A DNA stretch of 20,978 bases. It comes from Rozella allomycis CSF55. Its lineage: Eukaryota; Rozellomycota. The DNA lies in NCBI GenBank assembly GCA_000442015.1, contig KE560597.1:1-20978 (forward strand), in the 5' to 3' direction. The position numbers and the translations under genes were made by a program. Shown in pieces: positions 6,589-18,115 of this stretch; the stretch's first letter is position 1; the number at the start of each line of letters is the position of its first letter. A model generated the notes under the pieces. It did no database searches. It was not told the DNA's origin and was given only the letters and a program-made list of their open reading frames with translations.

Positions 6589-6597
6589 GTGGCTTGG
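6589..6597 (-). promoter_or_regulatory. Shared array element upstream of family E
   Basis: GTGGCTTGG on + (CCAAGCCAC in gene orientation) lies 7 bp upstream of the ATG and is identical over nine bases to the family A element. Confidence 0.45.
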
Positions 6598-6624
6598 TGT
6601 CAGCAACTATATATGGGTTAACCT

Positions 6625-6711
6625 AAAAATAGATAGATGTAAAAATAGAAAATAGCCCAGATGTAAAATTAATAGATTTTAGAAAAGAAAATAGATAGAC
6701 GTAAAAATAGA
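6625..6711. repeat. Short ATAGATAGA-type direct repeat
   Basis: A 24-bp block at 6626-6649 recurs at 6688-6711 with one mismatch, inside a low-complexity A-rich spacer between gene E and the 3' end of INO80. It looks like decayed simple sequence. Confidence 0.55.
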
Positions 6712-6755
6712 TTTCTTAGAATAGAGTAGATTGCAAAACAAGTTTATTTCACTTC

Positions 6756-9700
6756 TTATGTTAACTTGAGGGTAACTAGTAATTTCTTATTCTTGTTACT
6801 AATTTGGGTTGTAGATTTTCTCTTTTTCTGTTTCTTTGTAAATTTATCAAATGGATTGTCATTGACTTTACCTTTCCCTTTGTCAGTACTTTCACCTTTA
6901 CTTTTCCCTTTATCAGTACTTTCACCTTTAGTCTTCCCCTTTTCTGCTCCCTTCTCAACTCCCTTTCCCTTCTCTACTCCCTTGCTATCTTTGAGTTTAT
7001 CATTGTCATCATTTCTTCTTCTCTCTTCCATTTTCTGTAACAGTTGCAATTCCAATTCTTCATCATCTAATAAAAGCGACATTATTTCTTTTTTAGATTC
7101 TTGTTTGAATTCACCGCCAGCAATGACCACTTTTTGAATTTGATCTTTTTGGTTTGCTCTTTGCAGGATTCTCTCTTCGATTGTATTCTTGCAGATTAAA
7201 CGGTAGACGGTGACTTGCTTTGTTTGACCTAGACGATGTGCTCTGTCCATTGCCTGTTAGTGAGAATAAATTGGATTACTTGTTGATCAACAGTTGGATT
7301 CCAATCTGAATCAAAAAAGATGACAGTGTCTGCAGCAGTTAAATTGATGCCAAGACCACCAGCTCTAGTTGACAAGAGAAAGATGAAAATGTCAGGGTTT
7401 GATTGCCAATCATTTACTAGATCTCTTCTGTCGGATATTTTAGTTGAGCCATCTAATCTAAGATATTTGAATCTTCTAAAGTTCAAGTAGTCTTCCAAGA
7501 GATCAATCATTCTCGTCATTTGATTGTAGATTAAAACTCTGTGGTTGTTTGATTTTAATTCAAATAAAAGTTTATCCAAGTATGATAATTTTCCAGAATC
7601 ATTTATGAATTTTAAAAAGTTTGGAGAATTTATTGGATTAATTTGTTTACAATCAAAATCTAAAAGTTTAGAATAAAATATTTCATTGAAATTAAATGAA
7701 TTCAACAAACTTTGATTATTAATAAAATTCATACTAGAACAAGTTAATGTTATTGGAGGGGCTAAACATTTTGGCACCAATGGATTCAATCTTTTCAAAG
7801 CAGTCTCAACTGTATAAGATGTGATATCTAAGTTAGAGAGAGTAGTGAGACTATTAGAGAGACTAGTTGAAGTAGTGGTGTAATTGATAACACTTAAACT
7901 ACTATCACTGTTACTATTACTATAACTCTCATCACTACTACCTTCAATGTGTTGTTCATGTCTGAGATGTTTAATTATATCAATTGGCTCCTTTGTTATT
8001 AATAAATTCTTATCACTAGAATTCATTTCAACACAATTATATAAAAGCTTTGGAAGATGAAATTGAATTGGATTTTCATTTTGAAATAAACAATTTGATT
8101 CAATTGGAACATTTCTACTAAAGATGAATGGAGAAACAATATTAGATTTTTCAAATAGATCTGGATGATTACATACCTTTCTAAATTGCATTACCAGATT
8201 CATCAAATAAGAATCATCATTTGATTTATTAATTAGATCCTTTAATGACATTTTATTCTTCAATGATTGATACATTTTCTTTTGCTTTAAACTAGAATTC
8301 ACTTTAACTTCAATTTCAATCTTTTCACCCAACTCATGCTCAACATCCTTCTTCACTCGTCTCAACATGAATGGCTTCAATATCATATGAAGTCTATTCA
8401 ACTGATTATCATCCAAAGAACTATTATTCTCTGCATGCGACTCAATGTCCTTGGAAAACCATTCACTAAACTCATCATGCGAATCAAACAACGTTGGCAT
8501 AATAAAATGAAGCAACGCCCACAACTCTTGCATCGAATTCTGTATTGGCGTTCCTGTAATCAATAATCTATTCCTACAGTTAAAATTCAACAATGTCTTC
8601 CATCTAACACTACTGCTACTCTTAATCGCATGCGCTTCATCCAACACCATACACTGCCACTTCAATCTATTAAAATACTTTTCATCTTGAACAACTATTT
8701 GATAGCTAGTTATCAACACATGAAACGATGATTCTTTTTGATACAAATTCTTCAAATTCCAAAACTTTCTCAATGTTTTTCTATCACTAATAGTCCCCCA
8801 ATATGGCAACGTCTATATCAATCTCTACAATATTCTTACTTTGAATTCTGGCGTAAATTTAGTAAATTCTTGTTGCCAATTATGAAGCGTTGATGCTGGC
8901 GCTACAATCAAAAATGGTCCCCATATATTATGCTTCTCTGCTAAATGAGCCAGAAATGATATTGATTGAACTGTCTTTCCTAATCCCATATCATCTGACA
9001 ACACTCCATTAATCCCCTGCTCATACAAATTAACAAGCCAATTCAATCCCTTTCTCTGATATGGCTTCAATTCACACTGTAACATTCTTGGCTGTTCCAC
9101 TTGCAAACTTATCTCTTCTACTCTATTGCCTCTCTCTTCATCAAACGCTCTTGTTTTCATTTGTTGCTTTTCTATTGCCATCTGTGCTTGTTCCTTTGCC
9201 TTTTCTTTCAACTGTTCATCACTCAACTCGTCAAAATTTATAACTTTTAAATCACTTGAAGCCACGGTATGATTATTTAAACCCTTTGTATCACTACTTG
9301 AACCCTTTGCGTCACTGCTACTAGCTCCCTTCTCTTCTCCTACAACTCGCTTGCCTATGAAATGCGAATACAACTCTGTCTGCGTAATCAGAAAATTCAA
9401 CTTTTTAGCTTGTCTTTTGGCTTCCCTTATCTCTTCCTCCTTTTTCCTCCTCTCAATCGCATCCTTGGCACTCTTCTTTCTCAATTCCTTTTCCTCCTTT
9501 TCATTTCTTCTCCAAAAAGACAACATCTGATCATTCCCCTAAATTCATCTTACATCTCTACTAGCCTTCTTGGCCCTCAAATTAGGATCTCTATTCACCC
9601 AAATAAACCTCTGGAAATTTCTCTTCACTTCCTTTTCACACAACGTTGAAACCCTTTTATTAGTCAACGTCTTTGTATTCGTAAACTGACTCATAGCCTT

Positions 9701-10488
9701 GGATGCCTACTCTCATCAATCTCTTCTATTTACCCTCGGGATTATCCTTCTCGTTATATTCTGCCAAACCCTCTTCTGTCGAGTCTCCACATCCATCACC
9801 TCATTCTCCTCCTCATTCATCTCTTCCTCTTCAACATCCTTCATATGGTCAATCGGAACTTCTTCTGGAGGTATCACCAACTCAACAACAACATTCTTTT
9901 TCTTTTCAACCCTACGGTCCACAATCTTCTCAACCTCCACAACTTTATCCCGCGCTCCAATCTCAGACCTCCTCAATGCCCTCCTACTACTCCTCACAGG
10001 TGTCTTCCCACCAACACTCTCTCCCTCATTTAACACTCCAGCAACCGCCTCCACAACAGCCGCACTCTTAACAACACTCTCCCTCCTCATCTCATCCTCA
10101 CTCCCAACATCGCCCTCATAAAACCCCAACTCTCCCAGCCTCTCAATACTCTTCTTCAGCCGCTCCTTGGATTCCTACCCAATCACACTCAACTCCTTAC
10201 CTCAAACCACACACTCTCCTCCTCCACCAGCTTCGCCGCCCTGCTCTCCCGTCGCGATATATACCGCGCAAGCAAATCCATCTGCAACTCATCCTCCGCT
10301 ACACTCATCCCTACACTCTTGTCCCCTTCATGCCATTCAGCTAAATACGTCCAATCCCCGTGCAAGTTCTCATACGGGATACACGTATGCGCATACTTTG
10401 TCGTAAACGGGATTTTATACTGCAATGTTAAACTCAACTGCTGCTCTAGTGACTCCAACTGCGCAATCGTTGCCTTGGCCTTTTTCAT
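6756..10488 (-). CDS. INO80: INO80 chromatin-remodelling ATPase (about 1199 aa, six exons)
   Basis: Exons are 10201-10488, 9734-10174, 9554-9706, 8840-9526, 7280-8812 and 6756-7253, joined by introns of 26-27 nt. The joins restore INO80-type text without gaps, and the total is a multiple of three. The protein is the Snf2-family motor of the nuclear INO80 complex, which slides nucleosomes and exchanges histones. Visible landmarks: the DBINO region (about 230-370) with [20 protein letters not shown]; Walker A as DDMGLGKT (472-479); DEAH (581-584; relatives often have DEAQ); the long insertion between the two ATPase lobes (about 770-950) typical of INO80; and DRAHRLGQ (1037-1044). The C-terminus is Lys/Gly-rich and repetitive. 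The chosen ATG is the only one upstream; the frame stays open for 23 codons before it without a Met. The N-terminus is shorter than in yeast or human. Confidence 0.95.
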
Positions 10489-10611
10489 GTAACAAGGGTC
10501 ATCGTTCTGGTCAAAGTAATGACAATAACAGTGCAGAATATTGATGAGATATTTGTAAGATAATTAGAGATTTTAATCGCTTTATTTAATATTAAATAAA
10601 CTGATAGTGCT

Positions 10612-11781
<1,170 letters not shown>

Positions 11782-11874
11782 TCAAATTGTACCAGGGTTG
11801 AAAATGGCGTGAAAGAATTGTCATCGATGGAAAATATAATTAATGAACACATGGAATTATAAATATGAAATAGT

Positions 11875-12980
11875 TTATGAAAATTTCACTTCAAGCATGT
11901 CCCCACTCTCAATGTCCAAGTCTTCTGGTTTGTCGTCTTTTCTAATCTTATCACCATCAAAAAAGAAAGATAGTTGAACTTTATCATCTAATTGTCTTTC
12001 ATCCCGGAATTTCCTTTCCAAGTCCTCAAAATTTTCGTCTTGATCTACAAATGGAGAAAAAAATCATATTTACCTAATAAAATCCAAATATCCTCCTTTT
12101 TGGATATCCTTATTTTTAATTTTAATTTGTCAGAATCTTCTTCGTTATTTTGAGTAAACTCTTTCGCCTCGGAAATCATTTTCTGTACGTCGACTTGATT
12201 ATCCTCCATGACGTCAACATCGTCTTTGTCGCTTTCCAAATCTTCTTGGTCAATAGCATTACATTGTGGATGATGAATATCTTGAAAATATTGTAAAAAT
12301 ATACTTACAAAATGACGTATTGGATATTATACCAAGAATGTTTGGTGTAGCATATGGCAGAACAGGAACTTTTCTATAATAAAATTTTAGAGCACCAAAA
12401 ATGCAAGTTGCCTTATATTCATCTTCCAATTGCTTAAAATACGTTTGAAATTTTTCATTCTGTAAAAAATTGAAAGAAACAATTACTGTTTTCATCAAAA
12501 TTGTTTTAATTGGTAATTTAAAAGTACAGTTTTCAAGCTTACATGTTTGTATAATTATTTCGATTTCTTTGCTTGAATTTTCATTTGTTGAATTATCTTG
12601 GTTCAATACCTTCAACTCCCTAATAAATCTTTACAAATTAATTACTCTGAATATCCTTCGAACATATCGTCTATTATAGATACGTCACTTAAACTTTCGT
12701 GATCTTCGGGTACCTCGCTGGAAGAATCGACGATTACCACTTCCTCATTGATTGGGCTCCTGCGAGAGCGTTGAGTAGTATGTGCATTATTTTGTTCAAC
12801 AGTAACATCTGATGATTCAGACGAATCATCGTCTTGGTTGATTTTCTTAATCGTAACTGAGTTTACGTCTTCGTCTGAATCGTCAGGTAAGAAGCTCTTT
12901 TTTCGTTTTGATCTTGAAGTGAAAGAAAAGAATTCATCCTCTTCTTTATTATTCTCATCTGAGGGTGTTGTTTCAGTCAT
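11875..12980 (-). CDS. rad60: Rad60/Esc2/NIP45-type SUMO-like protein (331 aa, five exons)
   Basis: Exons are 12646-12980, 12487-12619, 12309-12459, 12074-12280 and 11875-12044, with introns of 26, 27, 28 and 29 nt. All phases agree and the sum is 332 codons. Family members act in the nucleus with the SUMO pathway and Smc5/6 in recombination repair. The N-terminal 110 residues are acidic and Ser-rich with two SUMO-interaction-like motifs (VVIVD at 81-85, VSIIDD at 100-105). A weak SUMO-like domain follows at about 133-210, then a clear one at about 258-331 ending FFFDGDKI..PEDLDIESGDMLEVKF, the classic SUMO C-terminal fold signature but without the Gly-Gly needed for conjugation. The 27-nt second intron (12460-12486) has no in-frame stop; removing it improves the domain text. 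Orthology to one family member over another is not settled. Confidence 0.88.
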
Positions 12981-13059
12981 TGCCAGTGAATTCTTCACTT
13001 TACGATATTTCTCAAACCTGTAAACCAAGACTAAGTTACTAGAAACCAAAGAATATATT

Positions 13060-13380
13060 TTATTTTGTTATATACTTTGATGAGAAATGCTTCTTATTTA
13101 CTCTATAGAATGTAAACCCACCAATAATTGACCCAAGGATGACTAATGTTCCAAGAACTCCTCCCACTAACATAATTATGTCTTCCTCTTTATTTTGATC
13201 TTCTTCTTTGGGAATCAGTTCGCTTCCTTTAGCATCTTTGATTCCAGATTTCACTAGTGCTATTTGCGTATGCTTGGAGGAATTCTTTAGAGTATTGGAT
13301 TTTTCAACCCCCATGTGCGGCGGTGACGCTTTGAGCTCGTAGCAAAATGTGACGAAAATTAATAGAAATGCAAATTTCAT
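13060..13380 (-). CDS. Small type I membrane protein (106 aa), unrecognised
   Basis: ATG 13378-13380 begins a signal peptide (MKFAFLLIFVTFCYELKAS). A short Lys-rich outer part of about 50 residues, one transmembrane segment (about 69-94, beginning IIMLVGGVLGTLVILGSI), and a basic cytosolic tail of about 12 residues follow. The layout suggests a single-pass protein with a short ectodomain. The stop TAA overlaps AATAAA. It lies 79 bp upstream of the Rad60-like gene on the same strand. It has the word GCCACC in its 5' region, loosely like the secreted array, but lacks the full element and the Met-Pro cleavage site. No family recognised. Confidence 0.75.
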   Translation of the reverse strand: MKFAFLLIFVTFCYELKASPPHMGVEKSNTLKNSSKHTQIALVKSGIKDAKGSELIPKEEDQNKEEDIIMLVGGVLGTLVILGSIIGGFTFYRVNKKHFSSKYITK

Positions 13381-13838
13381 ACAAAAATTTAGTTGGTGGC
13401 GCTGTCTACAAGATTAGTGGTTTTAATCACTGTAACAAATGTCAAAATTTTGATAGTACAAATTTTATGATAATATGAACTTCTAACAAATAGAAAATCT
13501 ATACGAATTGAAAATTTTACCGTGAATGCTCGACCAAAAATTTTTCTTTTCAAAAATAACTAAACATTTAAACGAGAAACAGATGAGCGATCACTGATGA
13601 TTTTTAAACTACAAACATTGAATATTCCAATATCAGCATCTATCTAGTAATATAATCTCTAGTCAATCGTTTACTTTTTTGAAATTGATTATTTAAATTT
13701 CATAAAGAATATAAAAGATATTTTCTTTTATATTGCTTTAACAGAAAATGGTTCATCAGCATATTTAATGTTTTATGACAGTTTAAACCTTAGGAAGCCT
13801 AGAAATAGAGATTCTCAAGGCTTATTCCTTCGCGTTGG

Positions 13839-13876
13839 TTCCCCGTGTTGAGTCAAATTAAGCCGCAGGCTCCACT
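13839..13876 (-). other. 38-bp fragment identical to the eukaryotic 18S rRNA core
   Basis: On + the bases include GAGTCAAATTAAGCCGCAGG and continue on both sides, reading the reverse complement of the universally conserved 18S stretch containing GCGGCTTAATTTGACTC. The match to the common eukaryotic (fungal/animal) form is exact over 38 bases from memory and stops sharply at both ends. It is eukaryotic rather than bacterial in type. It cannot be a functional rRNA gene. It may be a small rDNA insertion or a cloning/primer relic. Confidence 0.75.
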
Positions 13877-13926
13877 GATTTGAAAGATTATTATAAATAA
13901 ATTCTTTAACTTATTAAAAAAAATTG

Positions 13927-13987
13927 CAAAATCTTGGGGGTACCAATTTGGAAATTNCAAAATCTTGGGGGTACCAATTTGGAAATT
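13927..13987. repeat. Duplicated 30 bp around the N at 13957
   Basis: The 30 bases CAAAATCTTGGGGGTACCAA and following occur at 13927-13956 and again at 13958-13987, with a single N between. This is the pattern of an uncollapsed contig overlap. The true spacer is probably 31 bp shorter. Confidence 0.85.
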
Positions 13988-13994
13988 TGATCCT

Positions 13995-15163
13995 ATGATT
14001 TCATTCCCCATGAATCGCACTCCTACAGCATACTTTCATTTGAGTACAATGTTGCAAAGAGTTGCATGTAATAATTTGTCACCCGTGCCCGGCTCTCGCA
14101 AGAGTGTAATTTTCGTCATTCTTTTCAATTAGAAACGCCCTAGGGGAAAAAGACATGGGAGAGGAAATAAAGGTGCAAAATCAAAATCGGGCAATAGTGT
14201 ACCAAGAGGTTTTGAGGGTGGTCAGTCACCATTACAAATCACTTCTCCCAAATGGATCACAGACAAGATGGTGAAAGAAAGAGGCAAATGCAAAGAACTT
14301 GCACTTGGTCATTTGCAATACCTAATAAACAATGGAAGGCTTGATCCCTTCAATAAAATTGATTTAAGGGTTTTACGCAGAGCCGGTGTAACGAATGCAA
14401 GTTCGACAAAGAAGTTGTTAGTGACAGGAAGAGTACAATTATTATATTAAGTTAGGATAGGATGGAAGTTTTTTACAAACACCACTAACAATAGAAGCCC
14501 ATGAGTTTGAAGAAGATGCAATCAAAAGAATTGAAGAATTGGGTGGTTCAGTAACAGCAGTTCATTTACCTCCTCCATCAGCAAGAGCACTATTATTTCC
14601 GGATAAATATGATGTATTAAAATATATTTTGTCTTAGTTAGAAAAATACATTATTTGCTGCACCTGTAAGTAACAAGGAACGAATTACATATTTTTCGTG
14701 GAAAAAGAGAGGTTATTTGTCACCACCTAAATTGTATGAAAATATTACGAATTTAGAATTCCTAAAACGATATGTTATTATTCGACCAACTAAAAATTAT
14801 GTTTTAGTTTATCCTTCATTGGCCCAAGAATATGACGACCTCGGTATAGATTTGGACTCATTGCCTTTTGCTGACCAGTTCTACGATGATCAAAAGATAA
14901 TCATTGAGCGCGTGGAGAACATGAATAAGACTGGTACCTTCGATGAGAAAATATTGAATTATTTGCCAAAAATGAAGAATCCCCCATTAGATAAAATGAA
15001 AAATTTGCATCCTGAATTGTTAAACTGGTTATTAGAGTACAAAAACAAATATTTGGCGGAAATTCAAGAAAAGAACGAAGAAATTCGCAAGAGGCAAGAA
15101 AGTGAAAACGAGGAGCTAGGAGAAGGGTTTAAATACTTCGTAAAGTCTGAATCAACAAAATAA
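13995..15163 (+). CDS. MRPL15: Mitochondrial large-subunit ribosomal protein uL15m (361 aa, four exons)
   Basis: Exons 13995-14105, 14133-14432, 14461-14613 and 14642-15163 are joined by introns of 27, 28 and 28 nt. All phases are zero. The ribosomal part is unmistakable: LSPVPGSRK, a basic Gly-rich stretch (RGKRHGRGNKGAKSKSG), VPRGFEGGQSPLQ, then LLVTG..LQTPLTIEAHEFEEDAIKRIEELGGSV, then the mitochondrial extension with FSWKKRGYLSPPKLYENI. The first 25 or so residues (with Arg, His, Ser and Thr and no acidic residue) look like a mitochondrial presequence. ATG 13995 is the first in-frame start, with others at 14010 and 14049. The third intron uses the second of two nearby AGs; the nearer AG (14637) would shift the frame. 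A long charged, helical C-terminal extension is present. The stop TAA sits inside AATAAA. Confidence 0.93.
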
Positions 15164-15191
15164 ATTTAAAGTTTCCATCCTGACAAATTTC

Positions 15192-16250
15192 ATGAAATTT
15201 AGAAAAACAAAGTCTTTTCCCCTAAAATTGGCCATTACCCTGATTCTCACTGTTTTAATATTAATTCAACTTAATATTAATAGCAAAATAAAAGTTGGCG
15301 AGTACAATATTGAAAACAGGTATGAATCATCGCAAATTGATGTAAATGACACCACTGAACAATTTTCACGCGTTTCAAGCTACCTTCGAAAATTTTCAAA
15401 GTCTTCAAAAGAAGTATTCTTAACGGATGAAGAATTTAGAATATTCCTTAATAGTAAATTCAATGGAACCGGATTGCTGCCGTACAAAGGCCGAATGCTT
15501 TACAACAGCAGTGATATTTTATTTATTGTCATGGGCTCTAAAGCTAAGAGACATCGATCAGTTATAGCAAAAAACACGTGGCATCAATGGGCTGAAAAGA
15601 TCATCATTTTTGGTGATGAGATGGATCTTAACATCAATATGGTAACTCTATCAGATCTAAAAGGGAAATGGAACTATACTGACGCACAACATAGACAACT
15701 TAAGGGAATGAAATGGTTACATGAGAATCGCACTAATCTCACAAAAACATGTAAGTGGATCATGCTTGTAGATGATGACACATGGGTAAATGTACCTGCT
15801 ACAATCCACTTTTTGTCACAATATGATTCCCGATTGTTGACAGCTTTTGGCTACATTTGGGATAAACTTTTCGAAAAGGATGAAGCATTTCATAGCGGCG
15901 GTGCCGGAATTATACTTTCATATCCGGCGTTTTCAAAAGTTTCAGACTCATTGTACACTGACAAATGTCCTTTTATGGATTGGAATGACGTCACAATAGC
16001 CAACTGTCTTTATCGCACTGGTGTATTTAAAGTGCATGTAAACAGGATGCATCCGCTGAAGCCTAGTGAATTAGACTTAAGGCAAATGTTGAATTTTTAT
16101 CCTGAATTAACAATTCACGCCATAGAAAATGAAGATCTCTATGTCAACTTAACATGCGAAGCCGCCTTTCATTATCACTATCCCGTTAATAACAATCTCT
16201 GCAATAAATACATTCCTCATTCCAATAGAATAAACGCTATGATTGATTAA
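15192..16250 (+). CDS. Fringe-like GT31 glycosyltransferase, copy 1 (352 aa)
   Basis: This is a single-exon type II membrane protein: a short basic cytosolic end, a signal-anchor at about residues 12-27, a stem with N-glycosylation sites, then a lumenal GT31 (Fringe/core-1 GalT-like) domain. Key marks are FIVMGSKAKRHRS (residues 111-123), DAQHRQLKGMKWL (164-176), the metal-binding DDD at 194-196 in WIMLVDDDTWVNVPA, HSGGAG (234-239), and WNDVTIANC (264-272). Enzymes of this clan transfer a sugar from a UDP donor in the Golgi. Donor and acceptor cannot be read from the sequence. Its stop lies 17 bp from the stop of Gemin2 (convergent), so 3' UTRs must overlap. Copy 2 is at 16966-18080. Confidence 0.88.
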   Translation: MKFRKTKSFPLKLAITLILTVLILIQLNINSKIKVGEYNIENRYESSQIDVNDTTEQFSRVSSYLRKFSKSSKEVFLTDEEFRIFLNSKFNGTGLLPYKGRMLYNSSDILFIVMGSKAKRHRSVIAKNTWHQWAEKIIIFGDEMDLNINMVTLSDLKGKWNYTDAQHRQLKGMKWLHENRTNLTKTCKWIMLVDDDTWVNVPATIHFLSQYDSRLLTAFGYIWDKLFEKDEAFHSGGAGIILSYPAFSKVSDSLYTDKCPFMDWNDVTIANCLYRTGVFKVHVNRMHPLKPSELDLRQMLNFYPELTIHAIENEDLYVNLTCEAAFHYHYPVNNNLCNKYIPHSNRINAMID

Positions 16251-16267
16251 AGAATTTGAAGTTTTAT

Positions 16268-16945
16268 TTACAAGTTTAAACCGAGGTCCTTTTGGCCAAA
16301 ATAGGATGCAATTATAACGATGATTACCTTTAAACTAGCCAATAACGTTTCTTCTACATCGCACGAGTTTACAAGTTGTAAACATTCCTTCGAAAGATCT
16401 CTCAACATTGAAGTGAATTCTGCTTCTAATAAATTGTCCATTCTTACTAATAGGCAATAGAGCCATAAAGAATGATGTGTTGAAAGCTCCCTCTTTTTTA
16501 ATAATTCGTAATACTTTTCCACAAGATTTAGTGTTGCATCTTGTGGTATCGTAGAGATTATTGAACTTGTTGGGAATTCATTTTTACTGTATTCAAACCA
16601 TTCTGTTATATGCTTATCATTATTTAATTTTATGTTATTATGAATAGCCTGCCTCGCCCGGATAAAGATTTTCATGACGTCTGATGTCCATTCTTGCTGA
16701 TTTTGATCAACATCCGTAAAGCTTCGTGAGCACAAAAGTCTCTGATATTCATGTCTTTGTGTAGAAGTTTCCAATTTGGGAAGACTCTCTGCCTCAACAG
16801 GATCCGAATATTTTTTGGATTCAAAATATACTTGACGAAGATAAGCAGGCCCTGTTTTTGGAAAACCTTCCTCGTCTAAATCAGAATCATCGGCAATTGG
16901 TAATACTTGACCGTGACTTTGGATTTTCCTTTTCCTTTTCGGCAT
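16268..16945 (-). CDS. GEMIN2: Gemin2 / SIP1 / Brr1-like snRNP assembly factor (225 aa)
   Basis: A single exon on minus from ATG 16943-16945. Gemin2 is the SMN-complex subunit that cradles the Sm ring while it is loaded on to U snRNAs in the cytosol. Recognition rests on GPAYLRQVYFESKKYSDPV near the N-terminus (the family pattern is PxxYLRxVxxEaxxxPdVv), an internal Trp-rich segment, and the end LKVIIVIIASYFGQKDLGL, which matches the conserved (I)xxYFxQxDL signature. The N-terminus is a basic patch (PKRKRK) that could serve as a nuclear signal. The stop TAA shares its last A with AATAAA. Its start is 20 bp from the start of the second GT31 gene (divergent). Human Gemin2 is about 280 residues, so this one is compact. 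Confidence 0.85.
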   Translation of the reverse strand: MPKRKRKIQSHGQVLPIADDSDLDEEGFPKTGPAYLRQVYFESKKYSDPVEAESLPKLETSTQRHEYQRLLCSRSFTDVDQNQQEWTSDVMKIFIRARQAIHNNIKLNNDKHITEWFEYSKNEFPTSSIISTIPQDATLNLVEKYYELLKKRELSTHHSLWLYCLLVRMDNLLEAEFTSMLRDLSKECLQLVNSCDVEETLLASLKVIIVIIASYFGQKDLGLNL

Positions 16946-16965
16946 TGAAATTTCTGAATTGAGAG

Positions 16966-18080
16966 ATGAGAATTATGAGACATACTTTCGCGATCATCGT
17001 ATATATCATACTATTTATTGGATTAAGTTTATTATATTACAATAAATTCAAAATTAATAAAGTAAAGACATTTATGTCAATTGATTCAAGGATTCCGATT
17101 TAGCTCTATTGAAACTCAATGAAACCAATACAAATAGAGTAAACATTCTTTACAATTGGGAGGATTATTTTGTACCAGGGAAGAGAAGTTTGGCATTTGA
17201 TATTCCATCTTCAATAGTGTTTGTTTCACAAAAGCTCTATAGAATCGCGAAACAATCAAAAAGGTCTTATTTGCTTGATGTCGATCTCAATTACCGTTTA
17301 AATCATGAATTAAATGGAATTGGAATGATGGATCCAAATTTCTTGAAGATAAATGAAATAATGTTTATTGTAATGGGTTCCAGTAGAAACAAAGAAAGAA
17401 TTCTGAACCACAAAAAATTTTGGTATAAATGGACCGACAATATATTTATTTTTGGAGATGAAAGAGACGAAGAAACTGGCATGATAACTCTACCAGAACT
17501 GAAAGGGAAACCAACACTCGCAGATGCTCAGCATAGGCAATTGTATGGCATGAGATACATTTTAGAAAACATGCCCCATTTAGTTGAAAGATGCAAATGG
17601 TTTGCTTTAATTGATGATGACACTTGGGTAAATATACCTGCTATTGTCCCGTATCTGGGAACGTATAACCATCTTCTTCCTGTTGCCTTCGGCTATGTCT
17701 GGGATAATTTACATGTTCCCGAAATCGCATTTCTTGGTGGCGGCGGTGGAATATTCTTGTCTAAAACTTCTTTTATACGGGTATCGCAAGCATTGTACTC
17801 TAAAAGATGCTATTTTTGGAGTGCAAATGATCTAACTATTTCTAATTGCTTATACGAATTAGGAATTCTCAAAGTACATTCTTCTCTCTTTAACTCGGAT
17901 CCGCCAAATTCAATCTATGGCAGGCAGATATTTGATCTAGTCACTAAGCTAACATTCCATCGAATAGTGTCCCTCGAAAAGGTAATGGCGTTAACATGCG
18001 AGATGTCCTTACATTATCATTATTATCTAGACAGTTGTGTAAACTATAGATCCACCTCTTTTGTATCCCAGATATTATGA
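16966..18080 (+). CDS. Fringe-like GT31 glycosyltransferase, copy 2 (361 aa, two exons)
   Basis: Exon 1 (16966-17061) encodes a basic N-end and signal anchor; a 29-nt intron (17062-17090) follows; exon 2 (17091-18080) encodes the lumenal domain. Without splicing the anchor would be lost. The match with copy 1 is collinear: FIVMGSSRNKER, DAQHRQLYGMRYI, DDD at residues 207-209 in WFALIDDDTWVNIPA, and ANDLTISNC. A notable difference is LGGGGGIFLS where copy 1 has HSGGAGIILS, losing the His-Ser before the Gly-rich loop, which may alter substrate use. Donor and acceptor unknown; Golgi location inferred from the anchor. AATAAA follows the TGA closely. A second in-frame ATG at 16975 is possible. Confidence 0.88.
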
Positions 18081-18115
18081 TATGTAAATAAACATCTTCT
18101 TGGTTACATAATTCT

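Larger units (their letters stand above)
13381..13994. other. Gene-poor spacer with an rRNA fragment and an N junction
   Basis: This divergent intergenic region between the membrane-protein gene (-) and uL15m (+) is AT-rich and has no open frame worth calling. It contains the 38-bp 18S rRNA match (13839-13876) and the N at 13957 with a 30-bp repeat on each side. Promoters for both neighbours must lie here, but I cannot point to them. Confidence 0.6.

Noticed and set aside
9699..10406. Plus-strand Ser/Pro/Thr-rich frames
   Set aside because: They are antisense to the charged N-terminal half of INO80 and result from the pyrimidine-rich strand.
6756..10488. INO80 as several separate genes or a pseudogene with frameshifts
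   Set aside because: Every break has a 26-27 nt GT-AG intron whose removal restores conserved text in phase.
10489..10560. N-terminal extension of INO80
   Set aside because: The frame is open for 23 codons upstream but has no ATG and no convincing acceptor, and ADH5 ends just beyond.
13821..13880. A functional rRNA or tRNA gene at the 18S-like site
   Set aside because: Only 38 bases match, with no flanking rRNA and no tRNA fold.
14614..14637. Shorter 24-nt third intron in uL15m using the first AG
   Set aside because: It would move the downstream exon out of the frame that gives the conserved FSWKKRGYLSPP segment; the next AG (28 nt) keeps it.
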